Origin: Paracoccaceae bacterium
GTDB lineage: Bacteria > Pseudomonadota > Alphaproteobacteria > Rhodobacterales > Rhodobacteraceae
Reading direction: 5' to 3'
NCBI GenBank assembly: GCA_024742575.1
Contig: JANSYF010000005.1
Span: 1 to 64,000 of the forward strand
DNA: 64,000 nt
Below, in pieces: positions 9,430 through 18,355 of this stretch. Position numbers and translations under genes: made by a program. The stretch's first letter is position 1. Every line of letters starts with the position of its first letter. The notes under the pieces are model-generated. The model searched no databases, had not been told where the DNA came from, and was given only the letters and a program-made list of their open reading frames with translations.

Positions 9430-10098
9430 ATGGACCTGAATGCGGATTTCACCAAACGGGTTGTGGTTCACGCAGGGGACGCGCCGTGGATCGCGTCGCC
9501 CATGCCGGGAGTGGATCGGCGGATGCTGGACCGGATCGGCGATGAGGTGGCGCGCGCGACTTCTATTGTACGTTACGCGCCCGGCAGCGCGTTTTCGGCC
9601 CACACCCACACGGGGGGTGAGGAATTCTTGGTGCTGGAGGGTGTTTTCCAAGACGAACATGGTGACTATCCGGCGGGTACCTACGTGCGCAATCCGCCGA
9701 CCACGTCACACACACCTGGAGCGGCAGAGGGTTGCACGATCTTTGTCAAGCTTTGGCAATTCGATCTTGAGGATCGCACCCAGTTCCGGCTCAACATGGC
9801 TGAAGAAGTTGGGCCGATACAGGACAAGATCGCACGGGCCGAACTGCATCGCGATACGCGCGAGGTGGTGTCTTACGTCGTGCTTGAACCGGGGGCTGAA
9901 CTGATCGAAGTCGCGCCCGGTGGCATCGAAGTTCTGGTGCTGGAGGGTGAACTACGTAACGGCGCCGATGATCTGGTGCCGTGGTCCTGGCTGCGGCTGC
10001 CGGACGGCGTGCCCTTGAAAGCGACGGCTGGGTCTGAGGGCGCGCGGCTTTGGATGAAGACGGGGCATCTGCCCTTTGCTCAAGCGCCGTTGGTCTGA
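9430..10098 (+). CDS. Two-cupin protein related to the ChrR anti-sigma cupin domain
   Basis: A soluble 222 aa protein with two cupin halves. The first (about residues 25-115) carries [16 protein letters not shown] and [11 protein letters not shown], the usual metal-binding cupin pattern with two His and a Glu. The second (about 135-215) has [25 protein letters not shown] and lacks the His pair. It resembles the C-terminal cupin of ChrR, but the N-terminal zinc anti-sigma domain of ChrR is missing and no sigma factor is adjacent. The track start (TTG 9373) adds 19 unlikely residues; ATG 9430 has a GGAG site. It is paired with the amine oxidase gene downstream. Confidence 0.8.
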   Translation: MDLNADFTKRVVVHAGDAPWIASPMPGVDRRMLDRIGDEVARATSIVRYAPGSAFSAHTHTGGEEFLVLEGVFQDEHGDYPAGTYVRNPPTTSHTPGAAEGCTIFVKLWQFDLEDRTQFRLNMAEEVGPIQDKIARAELHRDTREVVSYVVLEPGAELIEVAPGGIEVLVLEGELRNGADDLVPWSWLRLPDGVPLKATAGSEGARLWMKTGHLPFAQAPLV

Positions 10099-10100
10099 CT

Positions 10101-11147
10101 TTGACCGGGACAGTGGCGATTGTTGGCGGTGGTCTTACCGGGCTGGCACTTGCACATCGGTTGCATGTTGCAGGGCGTGCGTTTCGGCTGTTCGAAGGAC
10201 GGGATCGGCTGGGCGGACGGATCAAGACGACTCGCGTCGGAGAGCAGTGGTTTGATCTTGGCCCGTCGTGGTTTTGGCCGGGGCAACCACGTATGGCGGC
10301 ATTGATACAGCAGTTGGGGTTAGAGGTTTTTCCGCAATTCGCCGACGGTGCACAGCTTTACGAAACCGTCCAAGGCGCCGTGATCCGGGACCATGGCTTT
10401 GCTTCAATGCAGGGCTCATTGCGGGTGCGGGGTGGAATGGGTGCGATTGTCCAACGCTTGGCCGAGCGGTTGCCGCAGGCGTGTGTTGAGACGGCGCACG
10501 CGGTGCGGTCGGTCTCTGGCGATGGCGTGCTTGTATTTGCAAATGGCGACCAGCACTCCTTTGATCAGGTCGTCTTGGCAATGCCGCCGCGGATTGCGGC
10601 TGCTTTGGAATTTACACCGGAGGTGTCAACGTCCGTACTGTCGACATTGCAGGATATCCCAACCTGGATGGCGGGTCACGCAAAGCTCGTGGCGGTGTAT
10701 GACACCGCCTTTTGGCGTGACGATGGGCTGTCCGGGGATGCGTCGAGCCAGCGTGGTCCTTTGGCTGAAATCCACGACGCCAGTGCCGATACCGGTGGGG
10801 CGCTGTTCGGTTTTCTGGGGGTGCCCGCATCGGCTCGCGTTGGGCAACGGGAGGCGGTGATTGCGGCGTCCGTGGCGCAATTGGTGCGCTTGTTCGGGCC
10901 GCGCGCGGCATCGCCGGAAGAGGTGTTCTATACGGATTGGTCTGTCGAGACGTTGACCGCAGTGTCGACCGATCAGGCCCCGCTGACCCATCATCCTGCA
11001 TATGGCCGCCCAGCCACCTTGGTGCCCGCGCACGACAGCCGTATCCTTTTCGCATCAACTGAGTTGGCGTCCGAGATGGGCGGCTACCTCGAAGGCGCGT
11101 TGGCGGCCGCTGACGAGGCGGCGGACTGGGTATTGAAAGGGTCTTAG
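10101..11147 (+). CDS. FAD-dependent amine oxidase-like flavoprotein
   Basis: About 348 aa, of the amine oxidase / protoporphyrinogen-oxidase-like flavoprotein superfamily. It opens with the FAD motif VAIVGGGLTGLALAHRL, followed by RLGGRIKTTR and FDLGPSWFWPGQPRM, and ends with the second FAD-contacting block ILFASTELASEMGGYLEGALAAADEAA. The substrate cannot be predicted. Start choice is uncertain: TTG at 10101 lies right after the cupin stop, GTG at 10113 is possible, and the track's TTG at 10050 would overlap the cupin gene. It is co-oriented and almost contiguous with the cupin gene, so the two probably act together. Confidence 0.8.
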   Translation: MTGTVAIVGGGLTGLALAHRLHVAGRAFRLFEGRDRLGGRIKTTRVGEQWFDLGPSWFWPGQPRMAALIQQLGLEVFPQFADGAQLYETVQGAVIRDHGFASMQGSLRVRGGMGAIVQRLAERLPQACVETAHAVRSVSGDGVLVFANGDQHSFDQVVLAMPPRIAAALEFTPEVSTSVLSTLQDIPTWMAGHAKLVAVYDTAFWRDDGLSGDASSQRGPLAEIHDASADTGGALFGFLGVPASARVGQREAVIAASVAQLVRLFGPRAASPEEVFYTDWSVETLTAVSTDQAPLTHHPAYGRPATLVPAHDSRILFASTELASEMGGYLEGALAAADEAADWVLKGS

Positions 11148-11161
11148 CCCAAAGGGCGGAG

Positions 11162-11202
11162 CGGATGCGTCGACGCATCCGTGGTTTCGGTCGACCGAAA
11201 CC
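11162..11202. repeat. Double-palindrome extragenic repeat, copy 2
   Basis: CGGATGCGTCGACGCATCCG (11162-11181) and GGTTTCGGTCGACCGAAACC (11183-11202) are both perfect 20 bp palindromes one base apart. They match copy 1 in both halves, in spacing and in order; the differences are paired changes at the outer stem positions, which keep the pairing. It starts 15 bp after the amine oxidase stop, and together with copy 1 it brackets the cupin/amine oxidase pair. Confidence 0.9.
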
Positions 11203-11312
11203 TGTCGCGCGATAGTTGTGAATTCCTTGGCTTCACCCTTTTCAGGACGTGATTTGGTCAAAAATCGTCTGTACGCGCTGAGCAAGGAACAACAAACGGA
11301 AGATACGCCGTC

Positions 11313-11561
11313 ATGCTTCTCTGGCTCTCGATCGGGTGGGTCTTCGCCTCGGCACTTGTTGCGATGCTGCCTATGCGACGGCAGTATTTGCCCGGTGTAA
11401 TCTTGCTTTTGGCCGCACCCGTATTGATTGTGTTGCTGGCGAAAGAGGTGGCTCTTTGGGCTGCATTCGCGGCGGCTTTGGCGTTTGTGTCGATGTTTCG
11501 CAACCCGTTGCTGTATTTCTGGAAGCGCCTGTCTGGGCAAATGGTGGAGCGTCCCCAATGA
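11313..11561 (+). CDS. DUF2484 small membrane protein, first copy
   Basis: A small inner-membrane protein of 82 aa with two to three hydrophobic segments (residues 1-18, 28-45 and 47-63) and a basic C-terminus (KRLSGQMVERPQ). It fits the DUF2484 family, which in Rhodobacteraceae sits beside murB; the function is unknown, though the location suggests an envelope or division role. Its stop overlaps the start of a second protein of the same kind through ATGA. Confidence 0.72.
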   Translation: MLLWLSIGWVFASALVAMLPMRRQYLPGVILLLAAPVLIVLLAKEVALWAAFAAALAFVSMFRNPLLYFWKRLSGQMVERPQ

Positions 11562-11818
11562 TGAGCTATTCTCTTAGTGCAGCCTGTTGCTGGATCATCT
11601 TTGCAGCCATCCTTGCGGCGATCCCGTCGCAGGACAATCATTGGAGGCGGGCATATTTCCTGATGGCGGTAGGCGCGCCGATCCTGATTTGGGTATACAT
11701 GGCCGATGGTCTGTACTGGGGATTGGCCTTTACGATAGCGGTGCTGAGTGTGTTCCGTTGGCCCCTGCGCCATTTCATCGCCTGGGTTTTGCGGATGGTG
11801 ACGCGCCGAGCCGAATGA
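11558..11818 (+). CDS. DUF2484 small membrane protein, second copy
   Basis: 86 aa from the ATG at 11558, which overlaps the stop of the preceding gene (ATGA). The ORF track begins this frame at 11336, inside the previous gene, which is not plausible. It has hydrophobic segments at about residues 5-22, 30-47 and 52-66 and a basic tail (RHFIAWVLRMVTRRAE). The layout of short helices with a W-x-x-G-L-A-F-type middle segment mirrors the first copy, so the two look like an old tandem duplication or a two-subunit membrane unit. Function unknown. Confidence 0.7.
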   Translation: MMSYSLSAACCWIIFAAILAAIPSQDNHWRRAYFLMAVGAPILIWVYMADGLYWGLAFTIAVLSVFRWPLRHFIAWVLRMVTRRAE

Positions 11819-11857
11819 GGCTTTACGCGCCGCAGCCCTTTGGGCAAAACGCGGGGT

Positions 11858-12775
11858 ATGAGCACACTTCCTGACGTTCGGGGCGCGTTGACCCCTAATC
11901 GAGTTTTATCCGACCTGACCTGGCTGCGCGTGGGGGGGGCGGCCGACTGGCTTTTTCAGCCTGCGGATCTGGAGGATCTGGCCGACTTTCTGCGGGATCT
12001 GCCGGGCGATATGCCCGTGTTTCCCATGGGCGTCGGGTCAAACCTGATCGTGCGGGATGGCGGTTTGCGGGCGGTCGTGATCCGCTTAGGGCGGGGCTTC
12101 AACGGGATTTCCATCGAGGGTACGCGCGTGACGGCAGGGGCTGCGGCGCTCGATGCTCATGTGGCTCGCAAGGCGGCCGATGCGGGCGTCGATCTAACTT
12201 TTCTGCGCACCATTCCGGGTGCTATCGGCGGCGCCGTATGTATGAACGCGGGTTGCTATGGGTCTTATGTCGCCGATCATCTGATCGAAGTGCGCGCCGT
12301 TTTGCGCACGGGTGAGGTGGTTACTTTGCCAGCCTCCGACCTGCACCTTGCTTATCGGTCCAGCGACGTGCCCGAAGGTGCGGTTGTGATCGATGCCGTG
12401 TTCGAGGGTCAACCCGGTGATCCGGCAAAGCTGCATGCGCGGATGGAAGACCAACTGGCCAAACGCGATGCGACCCAACCCACCAAAGAACGCACCGCTG
12501 GCAGCACGTTCCGCAATCCGGCGGGGTTTTCGTCGACCGGGCAGGCTGACGACGTGCATGATCTGAAGGCATGGAAGGTCATCGACGATGCCGGGATGCG
12601 GGGGGCCATGCGTGGGGGCGCGCAGATGTCGCCTAAGCATTCGAACTTTTTAGTCAATACAGGTGGCGCCACTGCGGCGGACCTTGAGGGATTGGGTGAA
12701 GAGGTGAGAAAAAAGGTTTTCTTGCACTCTGGAATAGAGTTACAATGGGAAATCAAACGGGTCGGCGAACCGTAG
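11858..12775 (+). CDS. murB: UDP-N-acetylenolpyruvoylglucosamine reductase
   Basis: Reduces UDP-GlcNAc-enolpyruvate to UDP-MurNAc with NADPH and FAD, the second committed step of peptidoglycan precursor synthesis. 305 aa, the short (type II) length. Visible blocks: [28 protein letters not shown] (FAD phosphate binding), [29 protein letters not shown] with the catalytic serine, and [15 protein letters not shown]. The track's TTG start at 11840 adds MGKTRG; ATG 11858 fits the family start and follows GCGGGG. Confidence 0.96.
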   Translation: MSTLPDVRGALTPNRVLSDLTWLRVGGAADWLFQPADLEDLADFLRDLPGDMPVFPMGVGSNLIVRDGGLRAVVIRLGRGFNGISIEGTRVTAGAAALDAHVARKAADAGVDLTFLRTIPGAIGGAVCMNAGCYGSYVADHLIEVRAVLRTGEVVTLPASDLHLAYRSSDVPEGAVVIDAVFEGQPGDPAKLHARMEDQLAKRDATQPTKERTAGSTFRNPAGFSSTGQADDVHDLKAWKVIDDAGMRGAMRGGAQMSPKHSNFLVNTGGATAADLEGLGEEVRKKVFLHSGIELQWEIKRVGEP

Positions 12776-12853
12776 GTTCGCAAGGCGCGACCGGACAAGG
12801 GACAAACCCTTGCAGGTGAAGGCGGTGCGCCGGGCAGGTTGCACAATAAAATA

Positions 12854-12893
12854 TGGGGCATAGCCCCAGGCAGAAATGGGGGCAAACCCCCAT
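12854..12893. repeat. Two G-rich stem-loops between murB and ddl
   Basis: Two adjacent hairpins: TGGGGC-ata-GCCCCA (12854-12868) and ATGGGGG-caaa-CCCCCAT (12876-12893). They sit in the 138 bp murB-ddl gap and resemble other GGGG-CATA-CCCC hairpins in this window (29122 and 63429). No T-run follows on the plus strand, so termination is not implied; such repeats are common between genes in Rhodobacteraceae. Confidence 0.65.
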
Positions 12894-12913
12894 GATTTGA
12901 GGCGATTTTGGGT

Positions 12914-13828
12914 ATGTCGAGCAGGGCAAGCCCGAAAGTGGCAGTATTGATGGGTGGCCCCTCGGCCGAACGCGAGGTGTCCCTGTCATCAGGGCGTGAA
13001 TGCGCCGCCGCTTTGCGGGACGAAGGATTTGAGGTTCACGAGGTCGATGCGGGCCGTGATCTCGCATCCGTATTGATGGCCCTTTCCCCCGATGTTTGTT
13101 TCAACGCGCTGCATGGTCGTTGGGGTGAAGATGGCTGCGTCCAAGGCCTGCTAGAGTGGTTGGGCATTCCTTATACACATTCCGGCGTTTTAGCCTCGGC
13201 TGTTGCGATGGACAAAGAGCGGACCAAAGATGTCTATCGTCGTCACGGTCTGCCAGTGGTGGACAGCATTCTTGCCGCGCGCGATGACGTCCGGCAGCGC
13301 CACGTCGTGGAGCCACCCTATGTGGTCAAGCCGTACAACGAAGGATCTTCGGTTGGCGTCTATCTTGTGGGCGAGGGCGCGAACAATCCTCCGCAACTTT
13401 CCGACGATATGCCCGAGACAGTGATGGTGGAAGCCTTTGCTCCGGGTCGCGAATTGACGACGACAGTTGTGGGCGACCGGGCGCTCGGCGTGACCGACAT
13501 TCTGACCGACGGCTGGTATGACTACGACGCAAAGTACAAACCCGGTGGGTCGCGCCATGTTCTGCCTGCTGATGTGCCGGACATGATTGCAGCGGCCTGT
13601 CTTGATTATGCGGTACGTGCGCACAACGCATTGGGGTGCCGAGGGGTCACCCGTACGGATTTCCGCTGGGACGAAAGCAAGGGCTTGGCGGGGTTGATCC
13701 TGCTTGAAACCAACACTCAACCCGGCATGACGCCAACATCGCTGACGCCGGAACAAGCGGCGCATGCTGGCATGAGTTTCGGCGCTCTGTGCCGTTGGAT
13801 GGTGGAGGATGCGTCATGTCACAGATGA
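12914..13828 (+). CDS. ddl: D-alanine--D-alanine ligase
   Basis: Makes D-Ala-D-Ala for the peptidoglycan stem peptide; an ATP-grasp enzyme of the cytoplasm. 304 aa, the DdlB size. Motifs: [19 protein letters not shown] at the start, [26 protein letters not shown], the [14 protein letters not shown]-grasp strand, and [27 protein letters not shown] with the metal ligands near the C-terminus. ATG 12914 is chosen over the TTG at 12908. The end overlaps ftsQ by 13 bp. Confidence 0.96.
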   Translation: MSSRASPKVAVLMGGPSAEREVSLSSGRECAAALRDEGFEVHEVDAGRDLASVLMALSPDVCFNALHGRWGEDGCVQGLLEWLGIPYTHSGVLASAVAMDKERTKDVYRRHGLPVVDSILAARDDVRQRHVVEPPYVVKPYNEGSSVGVYLVGEGANNPPQLSDDMPETVMVEAFAPGRELTTTVVGDRALGVTDILTDGWYDYDAKYKPGGSRHVLPADVPDMIAAACLDYAVRAHNALGCRGVTRTDFRWDESKGLAGLILLETNTQPGMTPTSLTPEQAAHAGMSFGALCRWMVEDASCHR

Positions 13829-14691
13829 CCGCGCGCCCCGATCCAGCGCCGTCGCGCCTGAAGTACCGGATGGAGCGGCTGATGTTGACGCCGCTGTTCC
13901 GATTGCTGCTTCGGTTTGGGCTGCCGTGCCTGCTGACGTTCGGGATCGCTAGCTGGTGGCTGTCCTACGATGACAATCGCATGAAGATCATCGACACTTA
14001 TGCCGATCTGCGGTCGCAGGTGGAAAGCCGCCCCGAGTTCATGGTCAACATGATGGTTGTGGATGGCGCGAGCGGCATCGTCGCTGATGGTATTCGCCAG
14101 ATGTTGCCGTTGGATTTTCCGATCAGTTCGTTTGACCTCGACCTCGAAGCAATGCGGGCCACAGTCGTCTCACTGGATCCGGTGAAATCTGCGCGACTTT
14201 ATGTGCGGCAGGGCAACGTCCTGCAGGTCGACGTGGTTGAACGGGTCCCTGTTGTGCTGTGGCGCAACGAGCGTGGATTGCAGCTTTTGGATAACGAGGG
14301 TGTTCTGGTTGGCCCGGCCTTTGTGCGGGCAGATTGGCCGGAATTGCCGTTGATCGTCGGCGATGGCGCCGACGCGTATGTGACCGAAGCGTTAGACTTG
14401 ATTGCGGCCGCAGAGCCGCTTTCCGCGCGTTTGCGTGGTTTGGTACGCATGGGAGAGCGACGCTGGGACGTTGTGCTGGACCGCGACCAGCGCATCATGT
14501 TGCCAGAAACCGAATCTGTGCAGGCGCTGGAGCGTGTAATCGCGATGGATCAGGCAGTCGACATGCTGGAGCGGGATCTTGTGGCGGTGGATTTGCGCTT
14601 GCCGCACAGGCCAACACTTAGAATGACAGGCGGAGCGGTGCAGGAATTGCTCCGCATCCGGGCGATCGAGGCAGGGGAACCAGTGGAATGA
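13816..14691 (+). CDS. ftsQ: Cell division protein FtsQ
   Basis: A bitopic inner-membrane divisome scaffold protein. 291 aa with a cytoplasmic basic start, one membrane segment (about residues 35-53, ending [12 protein letters not shown]), a POTRA domain with the typical [30 protein letters not shown] stretch quoted here as [10 protein letters not shown] and VERVPVVLW, and a C-terminal FtsQ domain ending [16 protein letters not shown] 13816 lies 7 bases after GGAGG, better than the track's GTG at 13789. It overlaps ddl at the front and ftsA (ATGA) at the back. Confidence 0.95.
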   Translation: MSQMTARPDPAPSRLKYRMERLMLTPLFRLLLRFGLPCLLTFGIASWWLSYDDNRMKIIDTYADLRSQVESRPEFMVNMMVVDGASGIVADGIRQMLPLDFPISSFDLDLEAMRATVVSLDPVKSARLYVRQGNVLQVDVVERVPVVLWRNERGLQLLDNEGVLVGPAFVRADWPELPLIVGDGADAYVTEALDLIAAAEPLSARLRGLVRMGERRWDVVLDRDQRIMLPETESVQALERVIAMDQAVDMLERDLVAVDLRLPHRPTLRMTGGAVQELLRIRAIEAGEPVE

Positions 14692-16022
14692 TCGAGCTAT
14701 ACGAGTCACAGCGGGCTATGCGCAATATGCGCAAGGCGGCGATGCAGCGAGGGGTGATTGCGATCCTCGACATCGGCAGCTCCAAGATTGCTTGTCTGGT
14801 ACTGCGCTTTGATGGAACGGATCGCGCGGTCGAGAGTGACAGTATCGGGTCATTGGCGGGGCAGTCCGGGTTCCGTGTGATCGGTGCCGCAACCACTCGG
14901 TCACGCGGGGTGCGCTTTGGGGAAATCGATTCAATGGGCGAGACCGAGCGCGCCATTCGCACGGCTGTTCAAGCCGCCCAGAAAATGGCCCAGATTCGCG
15001 TCGATCACGTGATCGCATCTTTCGCAGGTGCCGACCCGCGCAGCTATGGTTTGGCGGGCAAGGTTGAAGTCGCGGGCACAACAGTCGATGAGCAAGATGT
15101 GGCGCGTGTTCTGTCGGCCTGTGACGTTCCCGATTTTGGCCATGGGCGCGAGGTACTACACGCCCAACCCGTGAACTTTGCACTGGATCATCGCTCTGGG
15201 TTGATCGATCCGCGGGGGCAGATCGGGCAGGAACTGGCCGCCGACATGCATATGCTGACCGTCGATGCGATGGCGATTCAGAACCTTGCGCATTGTATGA
15301 AGCGCTGTGACCTTGAACTCGCTGGGATCGCCAGCTCGGCCTACGTGTCGGGTGTGTCGGCTTTGGTCGAGGATGAGCAGGAACTGGGGGCCGCTTGCAT
15401 CGACATGGGCGGTGGTTCAACTGGTCTGTCAATCTTTATGAAAAAGCACATGATTTACGCCGATGCGGTGCGCATGGGCGGCGATCACGTAACCAGCGAT
15501 ATTTCCATGGGACTGCAGGTTCCTATGGCCGTGGCTGAACGGATCAAGACTTTTCACGGTGGCGTTGTCGCTACCGGGATGGACGACCGCGACATGATCG
15601 AAATCGGTGGGGATACCGGCGACTGGCACCATGACCGCCGTTCCGTCAGCCGTGCTGAACTGATTGGCATCATGCGCCCGCGCGTCGAAGAGATCCTCGA
15701 AGAGGTACGTGCGCGTCTGGATGCTGCGGGGTTCGAACATCTGCCCAGCCAGCAAATCGTGCTGACAGGTGGAGCCAGCCAAATTCCGGGGCTGGATGGT
15801 TTGGCGACTAAAATCCTTGGTCAGCAGGTGCGCCTTGGACGCCCGATGAGAGTGCATGGTTTGCCACAAGCGGCGACGGGTCCGGGATTTGCCAGCGCTG
15901 TGGGTTTGTGCTTGTTTGCTGCCAATCCACAAGACGAATGGTGGGATTTTGAAATTCCCGTGGACCGTTATCCAGCTCGATCATTACAGCGTGCTGTGAA
16001 GTGGTTCCGCGACAACTGGTGA
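14688..16022 (+). CDS. ftsA: Cell division protein FtsA
   Basis: An actin-like ATPase that ties FtsZ to the membrane. 444 aa. Actin-fold motifs: phosphate 1 AILDIGSSKIACLVLR near residue 25, phosphate 2 ACIDMGGGSTGLSIFM near residue 235, and the adenosine loop IVLTGGASQIPGL near residue 360. The C-terminal LQRAVKWFRDNW is the amphipathic membrane-targeting helix. The ATG overlaps the ftsQ stop. The usual next gene, ftsZ, is 2.3 kb away, separated by two minus-strand genes. Confidence 0.96.
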   Translation: MIELYESQRAMRNMRKAAMQRGVIAILDIGSSKIACLVLRFDGTDRAVESDSIGSLAGQSGFRVIGAATTRSRGVRFGEIDSMGETERAIRTAVQAAQKMAQIRVDHVIASFAGADPRSYGLAGKVEVAGTTVDEQDVARVLSACDVPDFGHGREVLHAQPVNFALDHRSGLIDPRGQIGQELAADMHMLTVDAMAIQNLAHCMKRCDLELAGIASSAYVSGVSALVEDEQELGAACIDMGGGSTGLSIFMKKHMIYADAVRMGGDHVTSDISMGLQVPMAVAERIKTFHGGVVATGMDDRDMIEIGGDTGDWHHDRRSVSRAELIGIMRPRVEEILEEVRARLDAAGFEHLPSQQIVLTGGASQIPGLDGLATKILGQQVRLGRPMRVHGLPQAATGPGFASAVGLCLFAANPQDEWWDFEIPVDRYPARSLQRAVKWFRDNW

Positions 16023-16089
16023 TCGATCCTGTCATCTGTGTCTGCGGAAGAAAGGGTGGGTCGGACAAAATTGCCCGACCACGCCTGCA

Positions 16090-16554
16090 TCAAGGCTTGA
16101 TGTAGGTGAACCCTTGCATCTGCAAATGCGACAGTTCGGCGACGCCGCTTGGAACGATGTCTTCTTCGAACACGTCGAACAGATCATCCTCGTACGAGAT
16201 GTTCCGACCGCGAAGAGTGTTGTTGCAAACGTGGACCGACACGTTCTGACCTTTCAGTTCTAGAACCTGACCCTGTAGCATTTCGTTTGTCTTGGCCGCA
16301 GCCAGAAGGCCAAGCCCGTTGCCATGCAAGACCAACTTGATCTCCATATTTTCTGCACCAACCGCGTTGATGTGGTTTTGCATGTTGCGTAAGGCGCCAC
16401 GGTACGCTTTGTCCTCTTCGCCGCCGTTGTAATTGATGTGGTACACGACTTTCTGTTTGCCATAACGCTCTTGCGCTTGGCTGTCCGAAGTCGTTGCAAA
16501 GAAGCCGAAAACGGCCATCGCGCAAACCAGCAGCAGTGATGTGAGATGTTTCAT
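16090..16554 (-). CDS. Exported DsrE-family protein
   Basis: 154 aa after choosing the ATG at 16554, preceded by GGGAGGA; the track's longer start lacks support. Residues 1-27 form a signal peptide (KHLTSLLLVCAMAVFGFFATT, then an AQA-type site), so it acts in the periplasm. The rest is DsrE/F-like: VVYHINYNGGEEDKAY, ALRNMQNHINAVG, IKLVLHGNGLGLL, and VHVCNNTLRGR with one cysteine where sulfur-trafficking relatives carry theirs. Family members bind or relay sulfur species; the exact role here is unknown. The PhnD-like/LuxR regulator gene lies 146 bp upstream in the same direction. Confidence 0.85.
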   Translation of the reverse strand: MKHLTSLLLVCAMAVFGFFATTSDSQAQERYGKQKVVYHINYNGGEEDKAYRGALRNMQNHINAVGAENMEIKLVLHGNGLGLLAAAKTNEMLQGQVLELKGQNVSVHVCNNTLRGRNISYEDDLFDVFEEDIVPSGVAELSHLQMQGFTYIKP

Positions 16555-16673
16555 GTGGTCCTCCCATTTCGTTGGCGGGACGTGTGTACGGCCCGTGACC
16601 CAGCGTGACACAGCGCGACCTTGGGAACACCTCGGGTGAACCATGGGAAGTGCCTGTATTTGCCCGGTGAGAT

Positions 16674-16694
16674 ACCTAGGCTTGCAGTCTAGGT
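16674..16694. promoter_or_regulatory. Inverted repeat upstream of the DsrE gene
   Basis: ACCTAG and CTAGGT arms, 6 bp each, are separated by 9 bases in the gap between the regulator stop (16701) and the DsrE start (16554). The symmetry would suit a dimeric LuxR-type regulator, and no T-run follows on the minus strand. It is a candidate operator only. Confidence 0.35.
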
Positions 16695-16700
16695 TGGGCG

Positions 16701-17933
16701 TCAGGACGCCAAAGCCACCAATTGTGTTGATGATCGCGCGTCGAATTTCTTAAGCAGATTGGCGCGGTGAAATTCGACCGTCTTAGGGCTGATCTTGAGT
16801 TGCTGCGCGATCTCTTTCGACGAATACCCTTCGGTGATGTAGTCAAGGATTTGGCGTTCACGCTTGGTCAGGCTGGGCATGTCTCTGTCAGGTGCGGAAT
16901 TCGGTATCGCGTCGTTTGATATGTGATCCGAACCTGGTCTAAGGACACGCAAGGCGAGTGCAGCAACAATGGTAAGACCAGCCGCGACAATTGCGATCAG
17001 CGGCCAGAGTCCTGCCAGCCTTTGCCATGCGCTTGGGTTTTCGACCCGGAGCGCAAATGCCTGTTTGAGATCAATGGCGGCATGGTAGGCAACAGGCGAG
17101 GACCAGTAATTGCGAAGTCGCCCGTCTTGTGCCAATGGACTGTCTTTCGCGTTTAGCAGAGCGATCGTCACGGCGTCGCGCAACGCAGGGTCAACGTTGG
17201 CCAGAGCCGCAAAAGGCCATTCCGGATACAGCCTAGTGCTAAGCATATCAGGGTGCGCAAAGGTGACGTTGGTGTTGAGAAAGGTGAAATCGCTTTTCGA
17301 ATAGGTGCCCTCGGCGAGAACACGCTCCATCAGTCCGCTGCGTATGATCCCGATATCGGCTTGTCCTGTGGCCACGCGGTCAATAACGCCGTCCATCGGA
17401 AAGCCAACGAAGACCAAAGATTTCGTATCGGTGAACAGATTAATCTGGGCATTATCGAATTCACGCCAGGCCAATTGAAAGCCGCCAAACGCCATTTTGT
17501 CGATGGCCGCCACGGTCTTGTCGCGTGCATCGCTCAATTCCTCGATGCCGGAATTCGCGCGCGCGATAATCAGGCTGCCGAATTCAGCCGAAAAACGACC
17601 GTCGCTCCGCTGGACATTGCGAGTCGCAAGGACGCTCATTGCGTGGTCTTTTGAAAGATCGACAAAATGCCCCGGATTCGTGAGAAGAAAATCAATCTGC
17701 CCACCAGCAATCTGTGAAGATGCAGATGCCAAGGTCATGGGAACAAGCTCAAATTCGTGGGTCGGCACCGAGGCGTCAAGATACCTTTTCAGTCCGTGCC
17801 ATCGTACCAGCGCATCTTCGTATCCAAGATAGGCAAGCACGCCAATCCGGGCTTGCGACACGGCGGATTGCGCGTCGCAAGGTACGGGACCAAACCCGGC
17901 AAGACACACGGCCAATAGGGCTGCCCTGAGCAT
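16701..17933 (-). CDS. Membrane-anchored regulator: PhnD-like sensor, one membrane segment, LuxR-type DNA-binding domain
   Basis: 410 aa with an unusual one-component layout. Residues 1-22 are a signal peptide/anchor. Residues 25-290 are a periplasmic binding-protein-like domain of the PhnD type (IGVLAYLGYEDALVRW; GQIDFLLTNPGHFVDL; TVAAIDKMAFGGFQLAWREF; GQADIGIIRSGLME). About residues 308-330 form a transmembrane helix (PLIAIVAAGLTIVAALALRV). Residues 345-410 are a LuxR/GerE helix-turn-helix: LTKRERQILDYITEGYSSKEIAQQL, SPKTVEFHRANLLKKF. The sensor half resembles that of TtrS-type sulfur-compound sensor kinases, but here it is joined directly to DNA binding with no kinase. It probably controls the DsrE gene downstream; the ligand is unknown. 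Confidence 0.85.
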   Translation of the reverse strand: MLRAALLAVCLAGFGPVPCDAQSAVSQARIGVLAYLGYEDALVRWHGLKRYLDASVPTHEFELVPMTLASASSQIAGGQIDFLLTNPGHFVDLSKDHAMSVLATRNVQRSDGRFSAEFGSLIIARANSGIEELSDARDKTVAAIDKMAFGGFQLAWREFDNAQINLFTDTKSLVFVGFPMDGVIDRVATGQADIGIIRSGLMERVLAEGTYSKSDFTFLNTNVTFAHPDMLSTRLYPEWPFAALANVDPALRDAVTIALLNAKDSPLAQDGRLRNYWSSPVAYHAAIDLKQAFALRVENPSAWQRLAGLWPLIAIVAAGLTIVAALALRVLRPGSDHISNDAIPNSAPDRDMPSLTKRERQILDYITEGYSSKEIAQQLKISPKTVEFHRANLLKKFDARSSTQLVALAS

Positions 17934-18355
17934 TGTCTCCTCCTGTGGGATTTATACGCGGAGCATGGTCGGTGGCGCAATCACACACTGACTGGTCCGT
18001 AACCAAGATTGTCGTGGGGAATCAGGCGGAACGGCTCACGTTGTGCTGGCAGGTTGAAGGGCATTGTGCTAAGATTATTGAATAATAAAGGCAGAGCCGA
18101 GCAGGCCAATATTCACATCTACACGGATCATCCGCATTTGACGGGCCCTTAAATGGTGCCTTGTGCCAAGATTAGCTTGTTCCGCTATATATCGACAACT
18201 TGGCGAAATTCCGCGATCAACCTCCAGTTTTGGCCCATATTTGGGGGCAGAACCGTGTTTTTTGCGTGACCTTCGTTGCTCTGGGCGGTAATACTTACAG
18301 GAATAGGTGCAGAAAACGTCCCTGAATGGGGCTGAGAAAGCAGGCGGACAGAAAA
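17934..18355. promoter_or_regulatory. Divergent regulatory region between the PhnD-like regulator and ftsZ
   Basis: 422 bp with no convincing coding sequence, which must hold the ftsZ promoter and that of the divergent regulator. An ATTATT-g-AATAAT palindrome lies at 18074-18086. One GAATC (CcrM-type) site lies near 18020. I could not assign a -35/-10 pair or a full CtrA box with confidence. Confidence 0.4.

Noticed and set aside
17934-18355. CtrA box upstream of ftsZ
   Set aside because: Looked for TTAA-N7-TTAA and TTAACCAT; only partial matches such as TTAAATGG were seen, not enough for a call.
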